64,000 nt of DNA from Pleomorphomonas carboxyditropha (lineage in GTDB: Bacteria > Pseudomonadota > Alphaproteobacteria > Rhizobiales > Pleomorphomonadaceae): positions 558,001 through 622,000 of the forward strand of contig NZ_NQVN01000001.1 of the NCBI RefSeq assembly GCF_002770725.1, written 5' to 3'. The position numbers and the translations under genes were made by a program. The notes below the pieces were generated by a model that did no database searches, was not told the DNA's origin, and saw only the letters and a program-made list of their open reading frames with translations. Below are positions 39,145 through 49,517 of the stretch, one piece after another. Within the stretch, counting starts at the first letter, position 1. Every line of letters begins with the position of its first letter.

Positions 39145-40002
39145 ATGCCTGGACTTTTCCCGCCGTTCGATCCCGAGCCGGAGGCCGTTGAACGCCCGAA
39201 GCGGCTCCGCCGCATTCCGATCCGCAGCGTGATCCCCAACCTCGTGACGCTCTTGTCGCTGTGCGCCGGGCTCACCTCGATCCGCATGGCCTTCGAAGGG
39301 CGGTTCGACATGGCGGTCTACGCCATCCTGGTCGCCGCCGTGCTGGACGGGCTCGACGGCCGGCTCGCCCGCTACCTGCGCGTCACCTCGAAATTCGGCG
39401 CCGAGCTCGATTCCCTCAGCGACTTCCTCAGCTTCGGCGTGGCGCCGCCGCTGCTGCTGTTCGTCTGGAACTTCCACGACATCAATTCCTTCGGCTGGGT
39501 GGCGGTGGTGCTGTTCGCCATCGCCGGCGCCCTGCGCCTTGCCCGCTTCAACACCATGCTGGGCGAGGACAAGCCGGCCTGGCAGTCCAATTTCTTCACC
39601 GGCGTGCCGATCCCGGCCGGCGCGCTGGCCGTGCTCTTGCCGGTCTACGTCGACCGCGTCGGCATCGACGTGCCGCAGGCGGCCGCTCCGGCGGTGGTCG
39701 CCTACGTGGTGCTGATCGCCGCGCTGATGGTCAGCCGCGTGCCGACCTTCTCGGGCAAGAAATACGGCGGCATCCAGCGCGAATGGGTGGTGCCGATCCT
39801 GATCGGCGTCGTCATCCTGGCGATGCTGCTGGTCAGCTATCCGTTCCACGTGCTCAGCATCCTGACCATCCTCTATCTCGCCTATATTCCGTTCGGCTGG
39901 CGCGCCTGGAACCGGCTGGCGCGCCAGCATGGCACCAAGGAGGACGAGCTGACGCTCGACGTCGGCAGTTCGCCTTTCCCCGACGACGAAAGCGTGTCCT
40001 AG
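39145..40002 (+). CDS. pssA: CDP-diacylglycerol-serine O-phosphatidyltransferase
   Basis: Makes phosphatidylserine from CDP-diacylglycerol and serine; psd upstream uses the product. This is the integral-membrane type II enzyme (285 residues, about eight helices). The CDP-alcohol phosphotransferase motif is visible in DGLDGRLARY followed by GAELDSLSDFLSFG. The sequence PNLVTLLSLCAGLTSI before it is also typical. Confidence 0.95.
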   Translation: MPGLFPPFDPEPEAVERPKRLRRIPIRSVIPNLVTLLSLCAGLTSIRMAFEGRFDMAVYAILVAAVLDGLDGRLARYLRVTSKFGAELDSLSDFLSFGVAPPLLLFVWNFHDINSFGWVAVVLFAIAGALRLARFNTMLGEDKPAWQSNFFTGVPIPAGALAVLLPVYVDRVGIDVPQAAAPAVVAYVVLIAALMVSRVPTFSGKKYGGIQREWVVPILIGVVILAMLLVSYPFHVLSILTILYLAYIPFGWRAWNRLARQHGTKEDELTLDVGSSPFPDDESVS

Positions 40003-40047
40003 CCGCGCGCCGTCGGCCGTCCGCCCAACCAGACGAGGTGACGCGAC

Positions 40048-40965
40048 ATGATCGACAAGAGCTATCCCCGCGACATGGTCGGGTACGGCCGCAACCCTCC
40101 TGACGCCGCCTGGCCGGAAGGCGCCCGCATCGCGGTGCAGTTCGTCGTCAACTACGAGGAAGGCGGCGAGAACTGCATCCTGCACGGCGACGCCGCCTCC
40201 GAGGCCTTCCTGTCGGAAATCGTCGGCGCCCAGCCCTGGCCGGGTCAGCGGCACGCCAACATGGAGTCGATCTACGAATACGGCTCGCGCGCCGGCTTCT
40301 GGCGGCTCCACCGCCTGTTCACCTCGCGCGCCGTGCCGGTGACGGTCTACGGCGTCGCCACGGCGCTCGCCCGCAATCCCGAGGTGGTGGCGGCCATGAA
40401 GGAGGCCGACTGGGAAATCGCCAGCCACGGCCTCAAGTGGATCGACTACAAGGACTATACCAAGGAGGCCGAGCGCGAGCACATGCTCGAGGCCATCCGC
40501 ATCCACGAGGAGGTCACGGGATCGCGGCCGCTCGGCTGGTATACCGGCCGTGCCTCGATTTTCTCCAACGAACTCGCCATGGAGGAGGGCGGCTTCCTCT
40601 ATTCGTCCGACTCCTATGCCGACGATCTGCCCTATTGGGTCGAGGGGCCGAACGGGCCGCATCTCATCATTCCGTATACCCTCGACACCAACGATATGCG
40701 GTTTGCGACAAATCAAGGCTTCAACTCGGGCGATCAGTTCTACACCTACCTCAAGGACGCCTTCGACGTCCTCTACGAGGAAGGCCGGAACGGCAGTCCC
40801 AAGATGCTGAACGTCGGCCTGCATTGCCGCCTCGTCGGCCGGCCGGCCCGGGTTGCCGCGCTCCAGCGTTTCGTGGACCATGTGCTATCGCATGACAAGG
40901 TCTGGGTACCCCGCCGGATCGATATTGCCTGGCATTGGATCGCCCAGCACCGGCCCGGCGCCTGA
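40048..40965 (+). CDS. puuE: PuuE-like allantoinase / polysaccharide deacetylase family
   Basis: A 305-residue protein of the PuuE branch of the carbohydrate esterase 4 fold. Seen: GYGRNPPDAAWPEGARIAVQ, FVVNYEEGGENCILHGD, YEYGSRAGFWRL, ASHGLKWIDY and GLHCRLVGRPARV, all strongly conserved in PuuE, which hydrolyses allantoin to allantoate in urate breakdown. No other purine-degradation gene is nearby; it stands between pssA and the peptide importer. The start has GAGGTGACGCGAC before ATG. Confidence 0.9.
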   Translation: MIDKSYPRDMVGYGRNPPDAAWPEGARIAVQFVVNYEEGGENCILHGDAASEAFLSEIVGAQPWPGQRHANMESIYEYGSRAGFWRLHRLFTSRAVPVTVYGVATALARNPEVVAAMKEADWEIASHGLKWIDYKDYTKEAEREHMLEAIRIHEEVTGSRPLGWYTGRASIFSNELAMEEGGFLYSSDSYADDLPYWVEGPNGPHLIIPYTLDTNDMRFATNQGFNSGDQFYTYLKDAFDVLYEEGRNGSPKMLNVGLHCRLVGRPARVAALQRFVDHVLSHDKVWVPRRIDIAWHWIAQHRPGA

Positions 40966-41118
40966 CGCCGGCCAAGAAGAAAGAAAAACGGCTGGCGCCG
41001 TCCCGCATGACCGGCGCCTTTGGATCACTGGCAAGCAGACCAACGAAAAAAACGCAATCTTTCGGCGATCGGCGGCAAGCGTCCGGTCGGCGCGACTACA
41101 GGCAGGAGGCTCGAAAAC

Positions 41119-42720
41119 ATGAACACCCCCCGAGTATTTCGCACATTGTCGGCGACGCTGATCGCCGGCTCGATGCTGGCGGTTCTGGCGACCCCGTCGC
41201 TGGCCGAGGTCGTCATCCGCCGCGGCAACGGCGGCGAACCGCAGACGCTCGATCAGGCGCATATTTCGATCGACGTCGAAGGCTTCATCGTCCGCGACAT
41301 GTTCGAGGGCCTCACCATCTATGATCCGCACGGCAAGGTGATCCCGGGCGTCGCCGAGAGCTGGACGCTGTCGGACGACGGCACGGTCTACACCTTCAAG
41401 CTGCGCGAGGGGGCCAACTGGTCGGACGGCAAGCCGGTGACCGCCGACGACTTCGTGTTCGCCTACCGCCGGATGGAGGATCCGAAGGAAGCGGCCGAAT
41501 ACGCGACCATTCTCTATCCGATCAAGAATGCCGAGGCGATCAACGGCGGCAAGGCGGCCGTCGATACGCTGGGCGTCAAGGCGGTCGACGCCAAGACGCT
41601 CGAGATCACGCTCGAGCGGCCGACGCCTTATTTCATCGAGCTGCTCGCCCACTACGCGGCGCTGCCGGCGCCGAGCTGGGCCATCGAGAAGTTCGGCGGC
41701 GAATGGGTCAAGCCGGGCAATATCGTCTGCAACGGCGCCTTCTGCATGACCGAGAACGTGCCGAACGACCATATCACCGCGGTGAAGAACCCGAAGTATT
41801 GGGACGAGGCCAACGTCAAGATTGACAAGATCATATACAACCCGTCGGAAGATCAGGCGACCACCGAGCGCATGTTCGAGGCGGGCGAACTCGATCTCGT
41901 CTATAATTTCCAGACCGACCAGATGAAGTTCCTGGAAGACAAGCTTGGCAAGGATCAGGTGCTGGCCTTCTCCGATCTGGCTTCCTACTATTACGTCTTC
42001 GACAGCCGCACGCCGCCGTTCGATGACGCCCGCGTGCGTCAGGCGCTTTCCATGGCCGTCGACCGCGAGTTCCTGTCCGAGAAGATCTTCTCCAACACGC
42101 AGATGCCGGCCTATTCCTTCGTGCCGCCGGGCATTCCCGGCTACGAGTCGGCGACCGTCAGCTGGGCCGATCTCGACCAGCTCGACCGCGAGGACAAGGC
42201 CAAGGAGCTTCTGAAGGAGGCCGGATACGGCGAGGGCGGCAAGCCGCTCAAGATCGACATCCGCTTCAACACCAACGACAATCACAAGAAGGTGGCCACC
42301 GCCATCGCCGACATGTGGAAGGCGCTCGGTGCCGAGGTGACCATTCAGAACCTCGATGTGAAGTCGCATTACGCCTATCTGCAGGAGGGCGGCGCCTTCA
42401 ACGTGGCCCGCGCCGGCTGGACGGCCGACTATTCCGACCCGGAAAACTTCCTGAACCTGCTCGTCTCCACCAACACCAGCTTCAACTACGGTCATTGGAA
42501 GAACGAGAAATTCGACGAGCTGATGAAGGCCTCCTATGAGGAGCGCGATGCCGCCAAGCGCATGCAATTGCTGCACGATGCCGAGCGTATCGCCATGGAC
42601 GAGCAGGGCCTTGCCCCGCTGATGGTCCATGCCTCGACCTGGCTCGTGTCCAACAAGGTGCAGGGCTTCGCGCCCAACCCGGCGAACGAGCACCTGACCA
42701 AGTTCCTCTCCTTCAAGTAA
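41119..42720 (+). CDS. Peptide ABC transporter substrate-binding protein (OppA-like)
   Basis: A 533-residue periplasmic solute-binding protein (SBP family 5) with a signal peptide ending in LATPSLAE. Seen: the family opening RRGNGGEPQTLDQAHI, PGVAESWTLSDDGTVYTFKL and WSDGKPVTADDFVFAYRR, and late in the chain WTADYSDPENFLNLL. These are hallmarks of oligopeptide binders such as OppA/MppA. GGAGG precedes the ATG by ten bases. It is the first gene of an importer operon whose permease genes follow after a 277-base gap containing a hairpin and a RIME-like repeat. Confidence 0.94.
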   Translation: MNTPRVFRTLSATLIAGSMLAVLATPSLAEVVIRRGNGGEPQTLDQAHISIDVEGFIVRDMFEGLTIYDPHGKVIPGVAESWTLSDDGTVYTFKLREGANWSDGKPVTADDFVFAYRRMEDPKEAAEYATILYPIKNAEAINGGKAAVDTLGVKAVDAKTLEITLERPTPYFIELLAHYAALPAPSWAIEKFGGEWVKPGNIVCNGAFCMTENVPNDHITAVKNPKYWDEANVKIDKIIYNPSEDQATTERMFEAGELDLVYNFQTDQMKFLEDKLGKDQVLAFSDLASYYYVFDSRTPPFDDARVRQALSMAVDREFLSEKIFSNTQMPAYSFVPPGIPGYESATVSWADLDQLDREDKAKELLKEAGYGEGGKPLKIDIRFNTNDNHKKVATAIADMWKALGAEVTIQNLDVKSHYAYLQEGGAFNVARAGWTADYSDPENFLNLLVSTNTSFNYGHWKNEKFDELMKASYEERDAAKRMQLLHDAERIAMDEQGLAPLMVHASTWLVSNKVQGFAPNPANEHLTKFLSFK

Positions 42721-42757
42721 GTCGATCGACGACATCCGCCCTTTCCTCTGCGACCGA

Positions 42758-42792
42758 GGGAAGGGCGGCGCCCCCGAGGGCGGCGCTTTCCC
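42758..42792 (+). terminator. Imperfect hairpin after the binding-protein gene
   Basis: GGGAA...TTTCCC arms enclosing GC-rich repeats GGGCGGCG/GGGCGGCGC form an imperfect stem 38 bases past the stop. No T-run follows, so it may be an mRNA-stabilising or attenuating structure rather than a full terminator. Confidence 0.4.
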
Positions 42793-42831
42793 ATGAACCG
42801 GGGGGCGTCGTCCGTCGGCCTATCCCGGGGG

Positions 42832-42936
42832 CTGGATCGTCGTGCGTCCCGACGGACGCAAAACGACGATCCGGTCTTCCGTCATCGCATCGGATGGTCC
42901 GAAACCCGGATTCCACCTTTCGGTCCGATGCGGTAA
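42832..42936. repeat. RIME-like mosaic repeat, copy 2
   Basis: Aligns without gaps to copy 1 over about 105 bp. Left palindrome 42834-42872 (GGATCGTCGT...ACGACGATCC), right palindrome 42887-42931 (GCATCGGATGGTCCG...CGGTCCGATGC). It lies inside the importer operon between the binding-protein and first permease genes. Confidence 0.85.
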
Positions 42937-42997
42937 CAGGCGCCCGGGCGGACACGTCGTTCTCGCCTTCCGTGACCAATCCAACGGGGACGGGTCC

Positions 42998-43921
42998 ATG
43001 CTACGTTTTGTCCTGCGACGGCTGATGTCGGCCCTGCCGACCATCTTCATCGTCGTCACGCTGTCCTTCTTCCTGATGCGCGTCGCGCCGGGCGGTCCAT
43101 TCAATCTGGAGCGTCCCCTCGAGCCCCAGGTTCTCGAGAACCTGAAGCGCGCTTTCCTGCTCGATCGGCCCCTGGTGGTCCAGTACGGCCATTACCTGTG
43201 GAATCTGTTGCACGGCGATCTCGGGCCGAGCTTCATCTACCGCGACTTCACCGTTGCCGAGCTGATCGGCAAGAGCCTGCCCTATTCGATGACCCTCGGC
43301 GCCTGGGCGCTGGTCGTCGCGGTGGTCGGCGGCATTGCCATCGGCTCCTATGCCGCGCTGCACCAGAATTCCTTCGTCGACTATATCGTGATGGGCGTCG
43401 CCAGCTTCGGCATCACCGTCCCGAATTTCGTGCTGGCGCCGATCCTGTCCTTCATCTTCGCCGTGGTGCTGCACTGGCTGCCGGCCGGCGGCTGGGGCGA
43501 CGGAGGCCCGACCAACCTGCTGCTGCCGGTGATTTCGCTGGCGCTGCCGCAGCTCGCCGTGTTCGCGCGCATCACGCGCGGCTCGATGATCGAGACGCTC
43601 CGGGCCGATCATATCCGCACCGCCCGCGCCTATGGCCTGCCCACCCGCGTCGTCGTGGTCGTCCATGCCATGCGCGCCGCGCTGGTGCCGGCGGTCAGCT
43701 ATCTCGGCCCGGTCGCCGCCGCCGTGCTGACCGGCTCGGTGGTGGTCGAGACGGTCTATTCGCTGCCCGGCGTCGGACGCTATTTCGTGCTCGGCGCCCT
43801 CAACCGCGACTATACGCTGGTGATGGGCACCGTCGTGCTGATCTCGGTGTTCATCGTCGTGTTCAATCTTCTCGTCGACATTCTCTATGCCGTTCTCGAT
43901 CCGAGGGTCCGTTATGAGTGA
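42998..43921 (+). CDS. oppB: Peptide ABC transporter permease (OppB-like)
   Basis: A 307-residue inner-membrane permease with six helices. Seen: LRFVLRRLMSALPTIFIVV, MRVAPGGPF, and the EAA loop near RADHIRTARAYGLPTRVVV before the final helices and GVGRYFVLGALNRDY. The ATG at 42998 has GGGGACGGG upstream. Its last eight bases overlap the next gene, so translation is coupled. Confidence 0.94.
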   Translation: MLRFVLRRLMSALPTIFIVVTLSFFLMRVAPGGPFNLERPLEPQVLENLKRAFLLDRPLVVQYGHYLWNLLHGDLGPSFIYRDFTVAELIGKSLPYSMTLGAWALVVAVVGGIAIGSYAALHQNSFVDYIVMGVASFGITVPNFVLAPILSFIFAVVLHWLPAGGWGDGGPTNLLLPVISLALPQLAVFARITRGSMIETLRADHIRTARAYGLPTRVVVVVHAMRAALVPAVSYLGPVAAAVLTGSVVVETVYSLPGVGRYFVLGALNRDYTLVMGTVVLISVFIVVFNLLVDILYAVLDPRVRYE

Positions 43922-45047
43922 GATGACGCAAGCCCTCGTCGAGCCGGCGGCCGCGATGCGCGGCACCAGCCTGTGGGCCATGGCCCGCCACCGCTTCCTG
44001 CGCAACAAGGCGGCGATGGCCAGCCTCGTGGTGCTGATCGTCGTGGCGGTGTTCAGCTTCGGCGGCACCTGGGTGTATCCGCACAAGTATGACCAGATCT
44101 TCCCGTCCTACGTGGCGGTGCCGCCCTCGCTCGATCCCTATCCGCTCGAGGACACGTTGCAGCGGGTGATGCAGACGGCCGTCGAGCGGGCGCGCCTCAG
44201 GCTCGACGCCTTCGACGCCGACGGCACGGCCTATACGGCGCGCATCAGCTCCGACAAGCCGATCGACGCCCGCGCCACGCGCTATCTCGACCGTCCCGAC
44301 GAGTTCGACGGCGCCGAGATCACCGCGACGCTGGACGACGGCAGGACCATCGAGGTCCAGGGCAAGATCAACGGGCAGTATTTCCCGTTCGGCACCGACC
44401 GCAACGGCCGCGACCTGTTGCCGCGCATCATGGTCGGCGGGCAGGTGTCGATCACCGTCGGCCTGCTCGCCACCTTCGTGTCGCTGATCATCGGCGTCAC
44501 CTACGGCGCCGTGTCCGGCTATATCGGCGGCCGCGTCGACAACGTGATGATGCGCTTCGTGGAAATCCTCTACTCGCTGCCGTTCATGTTCTTCGTGATC
44601 ATGCTGGTCGTGTTCTTCGGCCGGCATTTCGTGCTGATCTTCGCGGCGATCGGCGCCATCGAGTGGCTGGACATGGCGCGTATCGTGCGCGGACAGACGC
44701 TGTCGCTGAAACGGCGCGAGTTCGTCGAGGCAGCGCATGCCATGGGCCTCACCAACTGGCAGATCATCCGCCGGCACGTCATCCCCAACACCATCGGCCC
44801 GGTGGTGGTGTTCGTCACCGTGCTGGTGCCGAAGGTCATCCTGCTCGAAAGCTTCCTCTCCTTCCTCGGCCTCGGCGTGCAGGAGCCGATGACCTCCTGG
44901 GGATCGCTGATTGCCGAGGGCACCACGGGCATGCAGGCGGTGCCGTGGCTCCTGATCTACCCGGCCGTCTTCTTCGTGGTGACGCTGTTCGCCCTCAACT
45001 TCATCGGCGACGGCCTGCGCGACGCCCTCGATCCGAAGGACCGCTGA
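43914..45047 (+). CDS. oppC: Peptide ABC transporter permease (OppC-like) with long periplasmic insert
   Basis: A 377-residue permease, longer than the roughly 300-residue OppC of enterobacteria. The extra length is a periplasmic segment of about 110 residues after the first helix (from HKYDQIFPSY to INGQYFPFGTDRNGRD), which includes a strand-rich ATLDDGRTIEVQ stretch. The EAA loop is in GQTLSLKRREFVEAAHAMG. CCGAGGG precedes the ATG. Such extended forms occur in other alphaproteobacterial importers (knowledge, moderate). Confidence 0.92.
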   Translation: MSEMTQALVEPAAAMRGTSLWAMARHRFLRNKAAMASLVVLIVVAVFSFGGTWVYPHKYDQIFPSYVAVPPSLDPYPLEDTLQRVMQTAVERARLRLDAFDADGTAYTARISSDKPIDARATRYLDRPDEFDGAEITATLDDGRTIEVQGKINGQYFPFGTDRNGRDLLPRIMVGGQVSITVGLLATFVSLIIGVTYGAVSGYIGGRVDNVMMRFVEILYSLPFMFFVIMLVVFFGRHFVLIFAAIGAIEWLDMARIVRGQTLSLKRREFVEAAHAMGLTNWQIIRRHVIPNTIGPVVVFVTVLVPKVILLESFLSFLGLGVQEPMTSWGSLIAEGTTGMQAVPWLLIYPAVFFVVTLFALNFIGDGLRDALDPKDR

Positions 45048-45048
45048 C

Positions 45049-46641
<1,593 letters not shown>

Positions 46642-46689
46642 CGGCGGCTGAACGCCTCGGAAAAGCGAAGGCCGGGCAGTTTGAACTGA

Positions 46690-46725
46690 CCCCCGAAAGT
46701 TGGACACCAACGTTCGGGGGTTTTT
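46690..46725 (+). terminator. Hairpin plus T-run at the left end of the IS
   Basis: CCCCCGAAAGTTGG pairs with CCAACGTTCGGGGG (one mismatch) around ACA and is followed by TTTTT, directly abutting the orfA start codon. It would stop transcription entering from the importer operon and hide the orfA ribosome site in read-through RNA, a known way to limit transposition. Confidence 0.75.
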
Positions 46726-47259
46726 ATGTCCAAGTACAGCGTTTCTTTCAAAGAACGCGTCGTTGCGTTTTATGGGGGTGGCGAGCGTAGCTACGCAGAT
46801 GTCGGGCTACAGTTTGGCATCGACCATTCGACGGTGCGCAAATGGATCGGCCTTTATGCGGCGCACGGTTCGGCTGGGCTGACGAAGCAGCACAGCCACT
46901 ACGACGCCGCATTCAAACTGTCGGTCTTGCAGCGGATGTGGACTGAGGGGTTGTCCTATCGGCACACGGCTGCGATCTTCAACATTCGCAATGCCAGCTG
47001 TCTTCCGGATTGGGAGAGAGGCTATGAGCAGGCCGGGATCGAAGGCTTGGCTCCTCGCCGCAAAGGGAGGCCACCGCGCATGAAGAAGCCCGAACCGCCC
47101 TCCGAGACGCCTGATCCATCGGTGGATTCGGCCAAGAGCCGTGAGGAGCTGTTGGCGGAGCTGGCGTATCTGCGCATGGAGAACGCTTACCTAAAAAAAC
47201 TGGAGGCCTTAGCGCAGGCGCGTCAAACGCCGAACGGACGCAAGCCGTCCAGGCGTTAA
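46726..47259 (+). CDS. IS3-family transposase OrfA
   Basis: A 177-residue DNA-binding protein with two helix-turn-helix segments (FKERVVAFYGGGERSYADVG and AAFKLSVLQRMWTEGLSYR) and a C-terminal leucine-zipper-like part ELAYLRMENAYLKKLEAL. The ATG follows immediately on a T-run. At 47193-47199 seven A residues code for part of YLKKLE; ribosomes slipping back by one here enter orfB and make the OrfAB transposase. Confidence 0.92.
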   Translation: MSKYSVSFKERVVAFYGGGERSYADVGLQFGIDHSTVRKWIGLYAAHGSAGLTKQHSHYDAAFKLSVLQRMWTEGLSYRHTAAIFNIRNASCLPDWERGYEQAGIEGLAPRRKGRPPRMKKPEPPSETPDPSVDSAKSREELLAELAYLRMENAYLKKLEALAQARQTPNGRKPSRR

Positions 47260-48092
47260 GGCCACTCCACTCGTTCGACGGGCTGCTGAAGCTTTCCGGG
47301 CTTGCGCGCAGCACGTTCTATTATCAGCGGAAAGCGCTGTCGTCGGGCGACCGGCGCGCGGCGTTGAAGGTGACGATCAAATCGATCTTCGAGACGCACA
47401 AGGGGCGCTATGGCTATCGTCGGGTGGCGGCGGCGATCCGTGGCCGCGGAGAGGTGGTCAATCACAAGACCGTCCAGCGGCTGATGGTCGAGATGGGATT
47501 GAAGTCTCTGGTCCGGCCAAAGAAATACCGCTCCTACAAAGGCGAGAAAGGGCATGTGGCGCCAGACCTTCTCCAGCGCCAGTTCACCGCCGAACGCATG
47601 AACCAGAAGTGGACGACGGATGTAACCGAGTTCAATGTCGCCGGCGAGAAGCTCTACCTGTCGCCGGTGATGGACCTCCACAACGGCGAGATCATCGCCT
47701 TCGAGACGGCAAGGCGGCCTATCTTCAAGCTGGTCAAGGACATGCTCGACAAGGCATTGAACACACTGGGCGAGGCAGACGGGCCGATCCTGCATTCCGA
47801 TCAGGGATGGCAGTACCGAATGCCCGCCTGGAGCAGCCTGCTCGAAAGCCGTAACATCGCACAGTCCATGTCCCGCAAGGGAAACTGCCTCGACAACGCC
47901 GCCATGGAGAGCTTCTTCGCCACTCTCAAGTCCGAGTTCTTCCATCCCAATCGTTTCGACAGCATCGAAAGCCTGCGAGACGGTGTCGAGGACTATATCC
48001 GCTACTACAACAATGACCGCATCAGGATGAAACTCAAAGGGCTGAGCCCCGTACAATACAGGACCCAGCCCTTAAATCGACCCAGCCTATGA
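47193..48092 (+). CDS. IS3-family transposase OrfB (expressed by -1 frameshift)
   Basis: DDE transposase with an rve integrase core. The frame, one behind orfA, is open from before the A7 site, giving after the shift an HTH-like ALRPLHSFDGLLKLSGLARS, then GRYGYRRVAAAI and the catalytic core: TTDVTEFN (D), HSDQGWQY (D) and NAAMESFFATLKSE (E). All three acidic residues are present and the C-terminal RYYNNDRI is intact, so the element may be active. There is no good independent start codon; a TTG at 47364 is not convincing. Confidence 0.9.
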   Translation, partial: KKTGGLSAGASNAERTQAVQALRPLHSFDGLLKLSGLARSTFYYQRKALSSGDRRAALKVTIKSIFETHKGRYGYRRVAAAIRGRGEVVNHKTVQRLMVEMGLKSLVRPKKYRSYKGEKGHVAPDLLQRQFTAERMNQKWTTDVTEFNVAGEKLYLSPVMDLHNGEIIAFETARRPIFKLVKDMLDKALNTLGEADGPILHSDQGWQYRMPAWSSLLESRNIAQSMSRKGNCLDNAAMESFFATLKSEFFHPNRFDSIESLRDGVEDYIRYYNNDRIRMKLKGLSPVQYRTQPLNRPSL

Positions 48093-48158
48093 AACCGTCC
48101 AACTTAATGGGGTCAGTTCAAACCGGGGCGGCCTTTACTGCTGTCATCCCTACAAATC

Positions 48159-48263
48159 CTAGAGCATCGGACCGAAAAGTGGAATCCGTTTTTCGGAAAA
48201 TCCGATGCATAAACAAAAGCCTAGAGCGGCAGACCGGATATATCCGGGCGCCCGCCGCTCTAG
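48159..48263. repeat. RIME-like mosaic repeat, copy 3 (inverted, hybrid)
   Basis: 105 bp in the opposite orientation. Its first half, 48164-48208, is the same palindrome as the right half of copy 1. The second half, 48221-48263, is a different palindrome with arms CTAGAGCGGC and GCCGCTCTAG. It lies between the IS and the dipeptidase stop codon. Confidence 0.85.
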
Positions 48264-48270
48264 TCGCGTT

Positions 48271-49317
48271 TCACTCCCGCCAGACCTGCGCCAGAATACG
48301 CAGCCAGTTGTCGCCGCAGAGCTTGGCGAGATCCGCTTCGCCATAGCCGGCCTGGCGCAACGCGCCGACCAGTGCCTGCTGACCGGCGGCGTCGCCGATT
48401 TCGGCCGGAATGGTGGCTCCGTCATAATCCGAGCCGAGGCCGACGCCGTCGATGCCGAGATGCTCCACCAGATGGTCGACGTGGCGCACCATGTCGGTGA
48501 GCGGCGTCGTCGCATTGTCCTGGCCGTCAGGCCGCAGGAAGGACGTCGCGTAGTTGAGGCCGACCATGCCGCCGGTGTCGCGAATGGCGTCGAGCTGGCG
48601 GTCGGTGAGGTTGCGCGTCACCGGCGTGATGGCATGAACGTTGGAGTGGGTGGCGATCAGCGGCATGTCCGACACCTTGGCGACGTCCCAGAAGCCCCGT
48701 TCGTTGATATGCGACAGGTCGATCATGATGCCGAGCCGGTTGCAGGCCTTCACGAGCCGGACGCCTGCCTCGGTAAGGCCGGGGCCGGTATCGGGCGAGC
48801 TCGGATAGGCGAAGGGCACGCCGTGGCCGAAGGCGTTGGTGCGGCTCCACACCGGCCCGAGCGACCTGAGGCCGGCGGCGTAAAAGGCGTCGAGCGCCAG
48901 AAGGTCGGGGTCGAGGGGCTCGCAGCCTTCCATGTGCAATACGGCGGCGAACACGCCGTCGTCCATCGCCTGGCGAATCGCGGCCGTCGACGTGCAGAGC
49001 CGCCAGGCGCCCTCGCGGTCGAGCCTGTGGGCGATGCCGGCCATGGCCACGGCGGCGGCCAGCGCGGCCGGCTGGTCGATCGGCTCGGCGAGCGGCGAGG
49101 CATAGCTGCCCCCGTCGAACGTCGGGCGGGGGCCCTGCCTCGACGGCACGAAAATGGCGCAGAGACCGCCGGCGAGACCGCCGGCACGGGCGCGCGGACC
49201 ATCGATATGGCCGGTGGCGATGCCGTCGCGGAACTCGGTGACCGGATCGCCGCCTCTGCCCGCGGTTTCCCAGAGGCGCATCAGAACATCGTTATGTCCG
49301 TCGAATACAGGCTGCAT
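48271..49317 (-). CDS. Membrane-dipeptidase-like peptidase, family M19
   Basis: A 348-residue zinc dipeptidase homologue. Seen: the first metal motif DGHNDVLMR, the bridging glutamate in LHMEGCEPL, LGPVWSRTNAFGHG, DLSHINERGFWDV, ATHSNVHAI and the final GLGSDYDGAT. There is no signal peptide or anchor, so it is probably cytoplasmic and could cleave dipeptides brought in by the nearby importer (inference from neighbourhood). ATG at 49317 is taken; GTG three bases upstream is possible. It points towards the IS and the RIME-like repeat. Confidence 0.92.
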   Translation of the reverse strand: MQPVFDGHNDVLMRLWETAGRGGDPVTEFRDGIATGHIDGPRARAGGLAGGLCAIFVPSRQGPRPTFDGGSYASPLAEPIDQPAALAAAVAMAGIAHRLDREGAWRLCTSTAAIRQAMDDGVFAAVLHMEGCEPLDPDLLALDAFYAAGLRSLGPVWSRTNAFGHGVPFAYPSSPDTGPGLTEAGVRLVKACNRLGIMIDLSHINERGFWDVAKVSDMPLIATHSNVHAITPVTRNLTDRQLDAIRDTGGMVGLNYATSFLRPDGQDNATTPLTDMVRHVDHLVEHLGIDGVGLGSDYDGATIPAEIGDAAGQQALVGALRQAGYGEADLAKLCGDNWLRILAQVWRE

Positions 49318-49517
49318 CACACCATCGCTCGGTCAGAAGGAAGGACCGCCCGAAAAGGGCAGGGACTTCGGGGCGGCGGCACGGCGGAACCGGCGGTCGC
49401 ACCGGCCCGTGTCGCATCCGTGGAGATACCAAGTGGTAGGAGGCTCGCCGGGGGAGGTCAACATGCCTCGGCGCCGGCGATGCGCAGTCGTCCGGATAGG
49501 AGAGAATTATCCTCCGG

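Larger units (their letters stand above)
46682..48120 (+). mobile_element. IS3-family insertion sequence (IS150-like group)
   Basis: About 1.44 kb with imperfect terminal inverted repeats. The ends read TGAACTGACCCC on both strands and go on with a shared AGTTGGAC a few bases inward. It carries orfA and orfB joined by a probable -1 frameshift on A7. No clear direct target duplication is visible; the bases just outside are AGT on the left and AAC on the right. It sits between the importer operon and the M19 dipeptidase gene and breaks no recognisable gene. Ends are judged by eye. Confidence 0.85.

Noticed and set aside
46674-48128. A target-site duplication around the IS
   Set aside because: The bases just outside the ends are inverted (AGTT and AACC), not directly repeated, so no duplication can be claimed.
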